Shown: positions 25,401 through 38,976 of the stretch, piece by piece | Layout: every line of letters starts with the position of its first letter | How positions within the stretch are numbered: position 1 is the stretch's first letter | Assembly: GCA_018881555.1 (NCBI GenBank) | Contig: JACAXG010000018.1 | Span: 3,427,561-3,491,560 of the forward strand | Source of the DNA: Amblyornis subalaris | Lineage: Eukaryota > Chordata > Aves > Passeriformes > Ptilonorhynchidae | DNA length: 64,000 nucleotides | Direction of reading: 5' to 3' | Notes under the pieces: model-generated | What the model saw: only the letters and a program-made list of their open reading frames with translations | The model's database searches: none | What the model was told of the DNA's origin: nothing | Position numbers and translations under genes: made by a program

Positions 25401-28400
25401 TGTGAATCGGAGCTTAGTATCCCATGGCTGTCCATGGATACATGGTGAAAACTTGACTCAGCACTGGAGCCCAAGCAGAAATAAGGTTCCAGGACACTTG
25501 AGCAGAGATATCCATGTGCATGCAAGTAGTGGAGGAATTTGAGGACCAAAATTTGCCTCCTTAAAGTGCAGCCACACTGTAAGAGAATTTCTGGATTTTG
25601 AATATGAGTACCTAAAGCCTACACACAGTTAATTTTAGAAGCCACTGTCCTTTTATTTTTTTTCATAGTTTTATATGAAGGCAAGATTATCTGAAAATTA
25701 ATGTATTTGAATAGTTGGCATTCTGCTAACACAATGGAAGATAGATATACCAACTTCCAAAAAAAGGTTCCACGTAATGCGAGCAAAGGAAGTACAAGTT
25801 AGAATGAAAGCAAGAATGTTCCAATGAAACTGAAACATATGGCAAAGAAATTACTCTGCAACCCTTTACAGCTCGATAGACAATAATACCCTTGTTATAG
25901 AGGTTTTAAATAATTCTGTGCAACTCAATTGCACCCCTGCTATAAAATGTAAAGGTTGGTTTAAAGTGGCAATAGGGTGGCTATCACTTTCTACTATTCA
26001 TTACTTGATGTCCCCAACTCAAGAATAATGAAGAAAGGGTTCTTCCAAAAATTTTCTTAAAATTATTTTACAGTATAATACCAGCTTTATGATGAAACAC
26101 TTTTCCATGGAAAGGTTGGCTTCTTTCCATAGATTCTTCTCTTCTTGTTCTTTTTTTCCATTAAAATGTTTTGGTTGAAAAGTTTAATTTGTCAATGACA
26201 AGTGGAAAATTTCAGATGAACAGAAATGTATATAATTGTTATATTAGTTATTCTGGCCCTATAGAGCACCTAGTAAGTCCTAAACTCCTTTAGATGAAAT
26301 TTTAGTCCAGTGACATAATTGAATTGTAGAAGAAAGTTTAGTGTTGAATCAAAAGTGGTATTTGCTGTTTTCATTTCCTGATAACAGATTTAATTCTTTG
26401 CGGTATGTGAAAAAATTTCAATTCTTTTTCTGGCTACTTCTGTGTCAGCATAAATATTACTTCTTAGCATGACTTTCCTATATTTAAATTAAATTTTAAA
26501 AAATCTATTAGATGTTTGTAAGGAGTGATACACTGAATTCTTTCATACAAATTTAATAGGAATAATATCCATTCCCTCCACCAGCAGCTTAGGATATGAC
26601 TCATTATATATAAAGTGTTTACTTTCTCAATCCAGCCTCTGCATTACTGTACCTTTTCATGTGCATAGGCTAATATTATCAAATGAACTTCCAAGCCAGG
26701 AAAGGAGTTGGAAGTTTGCTTCAGCCAGAAGACATTTTAGTTGTTGAAAGCAGGAACTATATTTTTGGTTGAAAAGAATCAATGTAAATTCATATGCTGC
26801 CCGGGTGTGGAAGGGACACTGACAGAAACAATAATTTTTCCACTGATGAAATATTTAAATCCTTTTGCACAGACTTCTTAATTTTCACTCACATATGGGG
26901 AAGATCAAAGTCAGGTTTGTTTTGCCCAAACTAGAAGATGATGAAGGACTTAATATAAAGCACTTTGATATGAAAGTGATAAGAGCACTAGAACTATCTA
27001 GGGAGATGGAGATGGAAAAGCTTCGAATACTGACTTGTTGTTGGACCAGCTTGTATTCATTCCTTATGGGAAACCTGCCTTGAGCTTATACTTTCCAGAA
27101 AATATTAAAACTTTCTTGACTGAGAGCTGACTTCAAGAAACACAGGGGAAATGCATTTTAAAAAGCTTCAGATGAGAACAGAAACAGATTCTGAAGGGTA
27201 TATCTATGACTTCTCTTGATATTATGCATCCACCGATAAAAATTCAGATGGCTCTGAAAGGTCTGACCTCGGTTACTGCAGGCCAACTATTTAACTTGCA
27301 GTTGAGTCTACTGCTGAGGTCTTCAAAGAGATTGAACCAGGAAACTTTGTTTCTCAGATAGTTTGAACAAAAATGCAGTCAGCTTGAGAAGGGGAAAAGT
27401 AATGTTCAGTGGACATCAAGGGATCCAGAACAGAGAAGTAATCACAGTGCTACAAAAAGGCCTGCTGCTCAAAGAAATAAGGTAATATTCATCCAAAATA
27501 AAATTGTAGGAAAAGGGGGTTTATTAAATAATAAATTGTATTTCATTTTCAGTTGATGGCTAGTCAGAGGTAAGAACATCTTGAATTTTCAAAGGTCAAA
27601 ATGTGCTTGATTTCTCATCTTTAAACTGTTTCCTTTTAGTATCAAAACAATTTAAACTCCAGAAAGGTTAGGCAAACTGCTTTACATCTTGTCTTCACTG
27701 ACCTAAAGATTTTTTTTTTTTCTTTTTCCTTTGGGCTGAAATATGAATGTTTCTCTGTGTGTGAGTGAAGATAAAGGACCTCAGTTTTACTATAACATAG
27801 ATTAGGAAGGGATGAAGTGCTGACCTGGTGAATCAAAGCTTTGCAACATTGCAGTGTCTTTTTGTCAGTGTTTCCACCATATTTTTTCTAACCACAGAGT
27901 ACCTCAGAGTTACCTCCAGTAAGAATTTCATATTCTTTGGTGCTTAAATGAGTCTACAGGAACTCAAAGATGCAAAAAGTATTTTGCCTAATCATCTGAA
28001 ACCTGGAGCCAAGGTGCATTCAGTATTCAAAAAGGGATATGGAAAAACAGAGGTGGTGTCATACTCACACGGGTTTTTTACAACAGAAAAAGGATTGTGA
28101 ACAAAAGACAGCAAAGGCAGATTGAGCAATGGATCAGGGAAACTGTGTGGGCAGGAAATAGAATAAAGTATAATTCTAAGTATCCACATACAGGAGCTCT
28201 TGGCTGAAATATGCCTTGGCTGAAATACGCCTGGAGTGTTCAAAACGCTGTTTTGAATACTTAATCATCACCTCTGTTGAAAGCTCTAACAATAAAAAGT
28301 ATGCAAAATCTACACAAAGGTAGATTAAGTTCATTCATTATTGCAGTCTAAGATAGTCCATTCATTTCTGTTCTGCAAGATCTTCCAATTTTTTCCATGC

Positions 28401-29279
28401 AAAAAATAAAACAGAGATTAGTGTCACTATAGCACTGTAAAAGTCTCACATAAGTTTTTATATTTGTAGACCTGAAATCAAAAATTTTCTTCTTATAGTA
28501 TTAGCACTAATAACTTCCTAGAGTACACTTTTTTCTTCATCTGGAAAGAACTTACCAGAGGACCAACAATTTACACTTAAGTAGTGGATATTTTTGGCCA
28601 TATTGAAATATTTATCTACGAATAAACTAATGAGCCTGCAGATTTCCAGTGTCTGTTTTTACATGACATGGAGCAGTTTTCCCCCATAAGAACAATTCAT
28701 GAAAGCCTTTCCCAGAAGAATGGCACAGGACTGTGCTTTCACTTTGCAGAGTATGCTCAGATCCCACATGCTTTGCAAGATTCAAGATCTCTAGTTCCAC
28801 ATTCAGTTTTTTTACAGAGCTCTGATCATGGAGCAGATTTCTCCACGGGGATTTGCCTACACCCTGCCTGCAGCTCCACCTCCAGGTTTCACTTTGGTGT
28901 CCTGGGTCTAAACAAGTCCAGGTTGGCGTCATGGCTTGCTGCATTGCCTTCCGTCCCCAGGCAAACACCAGAGAAACTGTGGCTTGCACTTACATCAAAG
29001 CACAGGTGAGCCTGAGTTTCTCTTCAGATTACTCACAGGCTCACACTCTTTAACCACAGCCTGGAATCAGAATTTCTGACAAAATTCAAAACTAAAAAAA
29101 AAAATCACACTGTGTCATTTTCTACTGAAAACATTCCTTTTAGCTTTGATAAACAAATTATAAATCAATATACTCAGGACTTGGGCAAACTGCACTGAAA
29201 ACAGTGCAGCTAAACAAATCGTTCCAACATTAATTTTTAATACAACTACATAAACAGAACCACCTACTCTGGATCTTGC
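16405..29279. other. Long unique AT-rich stretch, no gene seen
   Basis: Nearly 13 kb with no recognised transposable element and no open frame above 111 codons (19320-19655, plus; 21180-21506, minus, 108 codons). None shows a domain. Homopolymer T tracts lie near 20489-20502 and 24088-24102. A T/G-rich low-complexity run lies at 22287-22325. Coding-looking but unrecognised 72-codon frame at 26865-27083. A small tandem duplication TGGCTGAAATAYGCC lies at 28201-28231. Confidence 0.55.
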
Positions 29280-29620
29280 AAGCTCACCCTTCCCACGGGG
29301 ACAGTGAAGAATCACAGTTTTTAAAAGTGTCCTGCTGCTGCCATCTGGCCGCCGGCCGCCCACTGAGCCGAATTGGCACTTCCAGAGGCAGCAGTCAGTC
29401 AGGGGAGGATCTCCTTCCACAAGTGCTGATTTAGTGCCTCAGGAGACAGATTGGCAGTGACATAAGGTAAGAAGCTTTGGAAAGTACAAGCAGAACAAGT
29501 ACAGTAGAACAAGAGAAGTGAAAGGAGGGGAAAGGAAAGTAGAAGGACAGTAGAGAGACCTGGAGATGGAACACAGGCTAGAGGAAAATGGAAGAGGGTA
29601 AGTGGAACAGGCTACACTGA
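29280..29620. other. GC pocket followed by purine-rich tract
   Basis: 29347-29370 is a CpG-dense word (GGCCGCCGGCCGCCC then GAGCCG) in otherwise AT-rich surroundings. From 29460 to 29620 the plus strand is strongly purine-rich (runs such as GAAAGGAGGGGAAAGGAAAG). It contains two consensus-like splice donors, AAG|GTAAGA at 29466/29467 and GAGG|GTAAGT at 29597/29598. A minus frame of 101 codons (29115-29420) covers the pocket but is not recognised. It could be a small promoter or first-exon region, or chance composition. Confidence 0.35.
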
Positions 29621-32600
29621 AAACAACAGGTTGTGAGGACTTTAAAATTGTATCAAAATTATTCTAGGATGGGAACAGGGGAAGGCAAAGTCTGAATTTC
29701 AGTTTTCTTCAGTGTCTCTGACTGAAATAGTAACATCTATATGATTTCATGAGGTTTTCAAGGCCAGTTGTGCTCTTTTCAAATAAATGATTCTGCTTTT
29801 AAATAAATATGCTGTTTTACATAGATGATTTCAACATCACTGATTTGCAGTTCCATTATGTGTACTATTCAGGCATGAGGACAGCAAGGAAGTAGTGAGG
29901 GCAGCCAAAGTCCAATATTTGTAGTGTGGAATCCATATAAATGTCAGTTTGGTGAATTAATTCAGTGCTGGCAGGTCTATGTTCAGATGAGTCAAGCAGC
30001 TTTCCCCAGGTGACGCAGGTGAAGCTGTACATGCACAGAGAGGGCCTCTGAAGTTGTGGCTATCAGGTTCTCATTGAGTTTAATTCAGGTCATGGGTGAA
30101 AGTCATTTACAATTGTCAACCGTTGAGAGTTGTGAAAAAGCCACCCCGCAACGTGACACCATTAGTTATTTCTTCTAAGAGGAAAAGTCTTATTAAAACA
30201 GCAGGAATGCTGCAGTGTAATCAGACGTGAAGTGCTCCATGCCTGCACAGTGTCAGCAGACTTACTTTATGCTGTGCTAGGCATGGCTCTGCCTTCCTTC
30301 CCCATCCCAGTGACATTTCTCTCTGCATGAAGTCTTGTGTCTAGCTGAGAGATTGTTGACATTAGGACAGTCGGAATAGTTCAGTTAAAACACAGCAGAC
30401 CACTGTGTGAAGGCTCTCTCTTTAAAGTGAAGAGGCTCCAGTTCTCTGCAGTTGAGCTTGAATCTGTGAGCTTGAAACTGCTGTGTTCTATCCTGAAGGG
30501 TCCAAAAATATTATTCCTTGGCTTAATTAGCCCTAACTCTTTGAAGACTGTCATATCATAAGAGTTTAAGCAGCAATATTAACATGAGGATTTCCTACTT
30601 GCTTATTTCTGGCCAAGACCACAAAATTTTGCCCTCTTATCTGTGATGTATAAGTACGAATAGCCAGGACCAGAACTGACATCTCCTTGCCTCAAACCCC
30701 ATGTTAGGAATTGCCAGGAACTACATTTCCCTTGGGTTTTGATTTGCTTGCACTAGGGATAAATCAAACACTAAAGTAAAAGCATTATCAGTGTTTTTGT
30801 CAGGCTTTTAGAGAGAAAAATCCCTCTTACAAAAAAGAACATTTCAGAAAAATTATTTTCTAGTGGAAAAGGCAGGGCAATTTAAGCTGCCAAGAGCTCC
30901 ATGCTGTTGTGATCAGACTGCTGCTGGTAGAAGAGGTTGTTTACAGCTAGCTCAGGTGTCTCTGCATAACACTGCAGCATACTTGTATCAAGAGCAACTA
31001 CTGAAAAAGTAGTGTCCTCAAGCACACCTCTAAATTGCTGTTTACTTGGGTTTGTCCCATTTTATTGTTTGCTGTTATCTAATTTTCTGGTGTGGAGTAA
31101 TTCCTTTGGTCTTTGAAAAGTTGGCTTAGCAGTTCTATGTGTCAGTGCTTCTAGGTGGAGATATGGATATCATGTAAGGGTGGAACAGCACTCGAGTTTT
31201 CCTGATCCCCGAACAAATGCTTTAACTACTAAACTCTTCTCTAAGTCATGGAAACTCTGACCACCGCTATCACAAGTGAATTTTGCACATTGATTTGAGG
31301 TCTCCTAAAGCAGCTGGCTACCTTGAAAGGTTGGTGTGGTTTTAGGCATGCACTCCCTTGGAGCACTTTGAATTGCCTGACATAAAGAAATTTCCCAGTC
31401 AGTTGAAGTCCAGAAGAGGGTGCCTGCCTTGTCCTNTGTACAAGTAGGGGCTGGAAAGAACTGAAAGGGCTTTTATGCTACTCTGAATTCAGATCACATT
31501 CCTGAATCAAGGATTATCTCACTCTAACTAAAAAAGGGTAGATTTAGCTTTTTTGTTAGTGTTGTTATTTTCAAAATCTTACTTTCTTACAATTATGTAA
31601 CAAGTGATTTAGAGCAATGTCTCATAGTATGAGCAGTAAGCTGGTTATGAAAAAGTCTGAGTATACATCTTGTAAACAATCTGCAAACTAAAGAGAATGT
31701 ATTAAGAAAAGTCCTATTGGGTTGATAAGACTGTGGGCAACTGCCATGAGGAGAAGAAAGTTTAAGACACATCCTCCTCTGGAGCACTGCAAAATATCTA
31801 GCAATGGACAATTACAGAGCTAGGCATGCTAGTGTACCTCACTCAGTGGACCATTGTGCTATATTGTATTAAAAAAACAGAATGTAAGGGATGTCATTTT
31901 GAGATAGAGTTTGTGAACTATGTCAAAATTCATACAATTACATTTAGTTTCACTAGAAAATGTATTTTCTAGTTTTTTCATCTAATATTTACCATGTGAT
32001 GCTTTTCTGTGTCTCCATATGCCTATGTCTCCACTCACTCGTACAACTGCCACTAACACCAAAGAAATTTCTCCTATGAATTTCAGCAGCTTTTAGGAAA
32101 CACTGGTTTCAGTAGATATTTTTCATTTGGGGGTTAAAATCTGCCACAGACAGAGACACATTTGGCTGCAAAAGAGTAATACGACAGCAGGTTATGAATT
32201 TCATATCTTTAATCCCTTAGCTTCTTGGGTTTGAACAATTTAAGGATTTAGTATTCACTGCAATGAAGAATACTGTGTGTTCTTTGTCATAGTGCTGTGC
32301 CTTCTGAACAATAATTACTATTCCTGATTGTTATTTCCAACATATGCTCTGGGTGCCCAACTTATTGGCAAAACCTATTTAAGTGTGTTGGGCTCATCAT
32401 CGTTGTCACTTTGCAGTATCTGAAATAGCTTTCATAAAGAAATATCCCTCTGGTCCTCTGCTTTATTTTATTCTTTGCTTATTTAGATCATAATTACAGT
32501 TGTGGGGTATCAGGGTAACGACAATTCAATATTGATCCTATGTGTAACATCTGTTGAGAGTGCCTGATCTGAATATAATTAGGTAGTTTGTTGTATTTCA

Positions 32601-32909
32601 TTCTGAGTTAGAGAACATTCTTGTGCAACTATTTCATGTTTCTCAGGTGGCTGGTGTTTTAGCTCTGAAAATGGCCTTTTGGCATGGAAGCAGTAGCTGA
32701 AATTATAGTATTACTTTTATAGTTCTCAGACTTTTACTGACTTTGTGGACTATTATGAAATTACAGTTGATTTTGTCTTCTGTCTTTGTCGCCTATTTTA
32801 TATCTGGATGCAGAACACTTTCATTTTCTGTGTTTGAATGCTTTGGTTATGCTCTGCCCCCAAGGAGCCAGGGCAGTACTTTACCATCTTGAAATTATAC
32901 CAAATTCAG
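29621..32909. other. Unique DNA, nothing seen
   Basis: No recognised repeats. The longest open frame is 72 codons (31593-31811, minus), without motifs. Confidence 0.6.
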
Positions 32910-32980
32910 GCCCAGGAGGACTTAGGGGTAACACTGTGATCATCCAGTCCGATTTCTGCTTTGCAGTCTGCCTTTACTTA
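32910..32980 (-). mobile_element. Possible ancient CR1-like scrap
   Basis: The plus strand reads CTGTGATCATCCAGTCCGAT around 32934-32953. This resembles the 3' end of old amniote CR1/L3-type elements (GATCATCTAGTCTGACCTCCTG-like). Only about 70 bp are comparable, and a wider match was not seen. Confidence 0.35.
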
Positions 32981-35869
32981 GTGCACTAATTACCTCAGTA
33001 AAGGGAATTCTGCTCTTCCACTTAAGTGGGTAATGCAGTAGTAACTGCATTGTAGCACAGCTGAGTTATCAGCAGAGGGAGAGATGAGGGGAAGATTGTT
33101 TTACACAGTTAAATGTTGTTTCTCACAAAACGCTCCTGTCACACAGCTGGTAGGGACTTATAGAGCTTAAAACAGCATTATAATGTCCAGAATCCATCAG
33201 TCAGAAAGAGCCTTCACGGAAATCTTTTATTTTAAATCTTCATTCTTCACAGCATTTTCTCCATTTTTCACAGAACAATATATTATATTTGGGTGGTGCT
33301 TCTGCAGTGGCTAAGAATAAGCACATTTTATTAGAGACTGTGGCTCTTTTCAAACAACGCCTACTTTCATGATANCTATACTATTAGTCTAATTAAAACC
33401 CATCCAAACAGACAAAAAAAGATGACGACGCAAAATATCTCTGTGTTAATCTTTGAACAGGAGCTGTTGTGCTGTTCCTTTCATGTCTAACTATATACTC
33501 TCATTGTGGCTGCAGCACTCCTATTAACAGTTTGGAGAACTATGTGTGATAATAAAATGACTGCAGAGCTTACAGCCACTGCTTCTGAATAATGGAGCAT
33601 TTTTTCCATAGTCAAACTTCACAGACAAAGTTCCCTGATTTATTGGACATTTGTACAACACATTTGGTATCTCACATGTTTACTTGGATTTTGCAAGACA
33701 TTTGCCTTGGAACTGAGAAATGTAATTAGCACTCAGGAGAAGTGAATGCAGTCCCCAGCTTTCTCACAGGGAAGGCATTCCTGTGGATGTCAGGAAGAGA
33801 TGAAGAGCCACATTCATCTAGCTGTGGCTTACTGTTTTTTCTACATACAGATTGACGAGAAATTCAAGACACCTACTCTCCAGGGTTCCCAGACATGCTG
33901 TACTGTCAAATAAAGGAAGTTATGACACCTAGGTCAGCTGCTGGCAATAGCTGGTTGGCTGACAATAGATTCCTTTTCTTAGGGGACTTCTTTCTCAGGG
34001 TGTGCTGTCTCTCCAGTCCTGAGCCAAGAGATAATATGCATATACATTGCACATGCATTTTGGGCATCAGCTCTTGGCAGTTTTTGAGTGGTAATTGGCA
34101 GCAACAGTTTCTACAGACTGATAATTAATAAGTATTTATTACATAAATAAGCAATATGAGTTTAATTCATATGAAGAAACATGGAAATATTTTGGCAACA
34201 CCTTTTTGGTTGCTGTTTTTCGTGTTGTGAAAATGTGGCAGTGTTACTTTTGATGGATGTTGTGTTTTGCAGGAATGTGCCCTTTCTTCAAATGATTTTA
34301 TATTTTTCTGTTTGCAGGTCTTGTTTCTTTCTCTTTTGCCGTCTATTAGAGTAAATACATTCAGTACAAGAAGATAAATTGAACGTTGGGAAATGTAATA
34401 AGTTCTGGGCGATATTTGGCCATCTATCCGTGAGACAAGAGATTGTCTTTTTTAAAAGTACAAAGGAAAATGATTGATTTGAAAAATGAAACTTCAGTCA
34501 TCCTTTACTGTTTTAGTTATGTAGTGATCCAAAGTCCTCTATTGGATTAAAAATGGCTAAAAGGTTGTTCCCTCTACTTGTCAGATCTTTTGGTACTTGT
34601 TGCTTTTTTGTATTTTTTTAAGTGAAATTGAAGCCTGAGAATTGACTGTCCATATTGCTTTTATGAAGTTCAGTTTACTCCAAAAGGATCAGAGTAAGGC
34701 AGACTCAGACCAGCAGCAAAACTGGAGAACCAGTCATGCTCCTTTGTGCCCCTTGCTCACCATTAACGTGTCTATACTTCATCAGTGAGGGTAAAACTGA
34801 TACATTTTAATGAAAAATGAATTCAGGAGTAACCCAGTGCAGCTCTAAAGAAATCAATGAAATAAAGTGGGACTAAATCATGAAAAACATACATCAGATT
34901 TCGGTTGTTAATTCATTTTCCTATATTTTAATAACTCTAGTTTCTGAGGAAAAAGATGCACAGCACATAGAGCCAGGTGGTTCTCTCTTCCTCTCTTCCT
35001 GATTTGTTTTCTTTATTGACTTCAGTAGAGTGGAGGCGGTATCCATGACTGCTGTGGATTGTTTGGACTGACTCACTTATCACATGCACCTTATGTTAGA
35101 TTTTAAATAGATTCAGTTTGATCTATTTAGGGAAGGCATTTTGAAGGATGTTGCATGTGGTGAATGGCCCATATCTTCTTTTTTGATGTGTCTTATCCTG
35201 TTGCTGCTAGCAGGTCAGTTCCCCAAACCATGGAAATTCAGGAATTGCTCCTATGCCATCTGTGGTCACCAAGTACCTAAAAGTGAAGGGGTGTTTCTTT
35301 TGAATTTGGTGAGGAAAAAAATAAAAAATCAGAAGCATAAGTAATTTAGTCCTGAAATTCTTCACCCAGCTATCTGTAGAATATGCCAAGGTGACCCACT
35401 TTTCAGTGACCCAACCCTACTCAGGGGACCAAATATCTCATAATGGGAAAGGCGTTAGATTGTGATGACTGGAACTGAATGAGTTAAGACAAAGGAACAT
35501 GCNTTTGAGAGGACAGTAACTAAGTATTCATCATTCAATATTTAATCTAAAACAGGGCTTCCCCATGTATTTGCTTGAATGGCAAATGGTGTGAAAATGT
35601 AGAGAGTTGTAAGGAAGGGCTATAAAAATGTTCTGACATAAGAGATTTTCTGTTTTCATGGAAGTAGGGAGAAATTTCCCCATGAATAAAATATAAGTAA
35701 AATAGAACTCGGTTACTGAAACTGCACTGAAGTGTTTGTAGAAGAGAGAATTACATTTTCCCACTCTATCAAATTGTCTAATAATAATAGCAGCCATCTT
35801 TTAAATGCTACAAATCAACCTGTCACTTCATATCATGCAATTTGACTGCTACATTTCCTTTTTCTTTAG
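32981..35869. other. Unique DNA, nothing seen
   Basis: AT-rich without recognised elements. Open frames are at most 88 codons (35531-35797, minus) and show no domains. Confidence 0.55.
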
Positions 35870-36051
35870 AAGACCCTCATGGGATTAGGGTGGAACAAGA
35901 ACTGTCAATTTATGACAAGAAACATTTCATATTCAAAGTCGCAAAACTCGCTGTAGGTGATGAGATCTGGAAGAAAGCCCTCCATAGTGTTCCCCATGAG
36001 ATTAACAAACAGTGCAAATTGTTGATATCTCACATATTAAAATTCAAATGA
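35870..36051 (+). other. Candidate 3'-terminal coding exon (unproven)
   Basis: A textbook splice acceptor precedes this stretch. There is a branch-point-like TTGAC (A at 35845), then a pyrimidine tract ATTTCCTTTTTCTTTAG ending in AG at 35868-35869. The frame that follows stays open for about 60 codons to a TGA at 36049-36051. It is rich in charged residues, with words such as EQELSIYDKKHF and DEIWKKALHSVPHE. Composition looks more protein-like than most frames in the window. I do not recognise a family. No matching upstream exon was identified and a frame of this length can occur by chance, so this is a hypothesis only. Confidence 0.2.
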
Positions 36052-36323
36052 CAAGGACAGTCCACAGTATTAAAACAAAACTGGAATTTTCCAATATTTT
36101 TATTAAACTGAAACCAACTTCTCTTTGTTCACTTATGCAGGAGCTAAAGGGATTTGAGATCATACCCTTTCTTTTATGTGTAAGGGCAACTAAAGANGCA
36201 GCTACTGTCTTTTAAAGAATATCTGGAGAAATAAGACTAACTTTTGAACACTGTATTCCTGGTCTCTCTTTAATATGGCCTTTTCTGCAGAGTCTTCAAG
36301 ACTTTCAGCTGAAGAACAAAATT
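36052..36323. other. Unique DNA, nothing seen
   Basis: Short AT-rich spacer between the candidate exon and the CR1 fragment. Confidence 0.6.
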
Positions 36324-36500
36324 CAGAATCATGAAATAATTTAGTCTGGATGGAAGCTTTGGATATCATCTGGTCCAACCGCTGACTTGGAGCAGAGCCA
36401 ATTTTGAAGTCAGATCGATCTTCAGGGAATCCCTAAGTATTTTCAACAGTATATTCAAAAGTTGCTCACCTTTCCCATTTAAACTGATCTCTATAAAGAG
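36324..36500 (-). mobile_element. Diverged CR1 LINE fragment, 3' end
   Basis: The plus strand reads AGAATCATGAAATAATTTAG, then CATCTGGTCCAACCGCTGAC and TGAAGTCAGATC, the reverse complement of a CR1 3' terminus with octamer remnants. The match weakens beyond about 36440, so the right end is uncertain. It is more diverged than the other CR1 copies here, implying an older insertion. No coding capacity remains. Confidence 0.75.
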
Positions 36501-38976
36501 ACAGCTCTGTTTTGCAGCCTTGCAGTAAAANAAATCAAAGTAGAAGCTAAAATACACCTATTATATCAACTTCCTTCAAGTAGACAATAAAATTCTCATA
36601 TCTATATGATATTTTCTACACAACAGGTTTTGAAATTTACTCAATTAACTATTGAATAACTTTTGTTGCTAGGGAAAAAAAATTCCGTGTAGCTGGAGAA
36701 AACCAGGAAGGAAATTACTAGAGTGCTATTACNATTAAGAGGCTTTAGTCACCATCCTTTGCTGCTCTTTACCGCTGATTATTACTTCTTCCAAAAAAAT
36801 ATATATTATTATAACAGCTCTGTTTATTAGGGGGTTGANGGAGGACTGTTTGTTTTCTCGCATGTTTTTTATTTCTGAAGTAGTTACCTTTGTACCACAA
36901 GAACAATGAATTTGTAGCTGATTTAAACATATCGTTTGCTGTTTCTCACAAACATTATTGACTGAAAATGTCAATGACCATGAGTCCCATTCTGAATGTA
37001 TCAAATTTATTTTAGTTGTGCATTGCTTTGGAAATATTGATTGCATTCAAAATTAAACTCTACTGTGCTGTTCGAGCATTCAATGAATCACNTGTAATAA
37101 ATTTAATTGCAGAACTTGTTTAACTATAGTATCCGAAAAAAAGAAATCAATGGCATGTGCCAGTTGACCTTTAAGTTAGCAAATGTAGTAAAGAAATATT
37201 GTTTAGTAACTTAAATTTTTGTACAAGTGCTGCAACTATTCTTGAACACCAAAATGCCAAAAAAGAAATTCACCCACATTTCAGCTGCTGTAAAACAAGA
37301 AATTCCTATTCAATTCACTGATTCAGAGCCTGCAGAGACTAATTTTTTTACCCAGACTAAGCATTTTTGATTTGCATTTAGGCTTTCTGTATACTCTGTG
37401 TTCAAGGAATAACACCATTCTGTTAAATGTTCATTGTACTGTTAAATGTTTGCTTCAGACTTTACAGACTTTTCAGCTAATTGAAATTTTGTGATTTTTG
37501 ACTAGACTTCTGCATCTGGATCTTTTCTCAGAGTTAAGGTACAAGTAAATACACTTAAGAAATGGATATGTGAGGGAGCGTTACGGGATGCCTACTTCAG
37601 AAAACTGTGTTAAAAATGAAGTGTCAAAGCTAACTGCAAAACTCCACTTCTTCTCAATTGTCCTCTTCAGTGTTGTGTACAAGTAACCATGAAAACACTT
37701 TAGAACAGTAAAAATTTAAATACAACATTTTGGCAAGCTTATTTTCTCTCTACACTCACTTCACATTCATCATCAGTCACACGAGTTTTTTCATATACCT
37801 AGTGTGCAAGTTTAGATGTTTAAAAAAAAACACAAAAGGGATATTTTTAAGAGAAGAACATACAGAAGAAACTGCATGAGGGTTCCTAACGGTTTAGAGG
37901 AGTGAACTGATTGATGTGCATGATAAATAAAAGGACTCATTTGTGCAATGGAGGTAAACAGTCAGAACCCTTGTCTGTACCTGCCTGCAAGTGTCCCAAG
38001 AGAGTGTGGATGCTATAAACAGAGAAGGAGAAAATTGGATGAGATTTGGTAACCAAGCTGCACTCAGCTAGAAGAACATTTTGTCTATTGCTGAGCATAC
38101 CAAATCTTACTAGCTGTCTAGTTATCTTTTAAGATAAGCAAGTTTTTATTTAAAATGGGCAACTTTTCTAAAGCAATAAGGTTATGTGAGTCTGAGATTC
38201 CATGCTGGCTTTCTGCAGCCTATGATTTTCTATTAAATTTTAACACAGAAATTAAGTGTAAAACTCTCAATATGATCCAATGCAGCACGCTGACATCAAT
38301 GTCATGGCTACCAAATCCAGAAGTGGCAGGCTGCTTATTGCATCTGCAATCCTCTCACCAGGATCACTCCCTCCTGCGCTGCTCTGATTCCTAACTAAAT
38401 CGAGATAATTCCCCTGAAACCCATGGATCTGCTGCTGTGACAAAGCTGGGTGATGCATGACTAACCCGTGTCACTCATTTTTCCGTGTTGGAGCATAGAA
38501 AATCCTAGAGATTTCAGACACAGTCCACAAGGCGAATGACTCACGTAATTGATAAAAAGCCTGACAGAAGCTCAGGCAGATTCAGCTGGAGCACTGAAGA
38601 CAGTGAATGCTTCAGCTGCCCATTCTACTCCTCTGCAAGGCTCTGTCTCATTTCTTATAAATCTTTGTGCAACTCTTCCTCCTTTGAGGTCCATGCTGAT
38701 GGACTACACAGGAAATAGGGCAGCTCATTTTGCTACCCTGGTCTAGGTAGGACAAGACACTGTCAGAGGACCCATCTTGGACCATCCACCACTGCAGAAC
38801 ACTACAAAATGCTTCATCTTCTGGCATGCATTTATTCTAGTGAGATGTACAAAATGCTTTATTCATGTGACGGAGACTTGTTAACTAAAATGGATTAGCC
38901 AGTGCTGTGTTATGTTACATGATGTGATGTTATGTTACCAAGCTTCTATGTGCTTTCAGAAGCACAGATATCCATC
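36501..38976. other. Unique DNA, nothing seen
   Basis: AT-rich. A short repeated word CTGTTAAATGTT occurs at about 37421 and 37440, and TTATGTTAC occurs twice near 38910-38940. Several single ambiguous bases. No genes. Confidence 0.55.
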
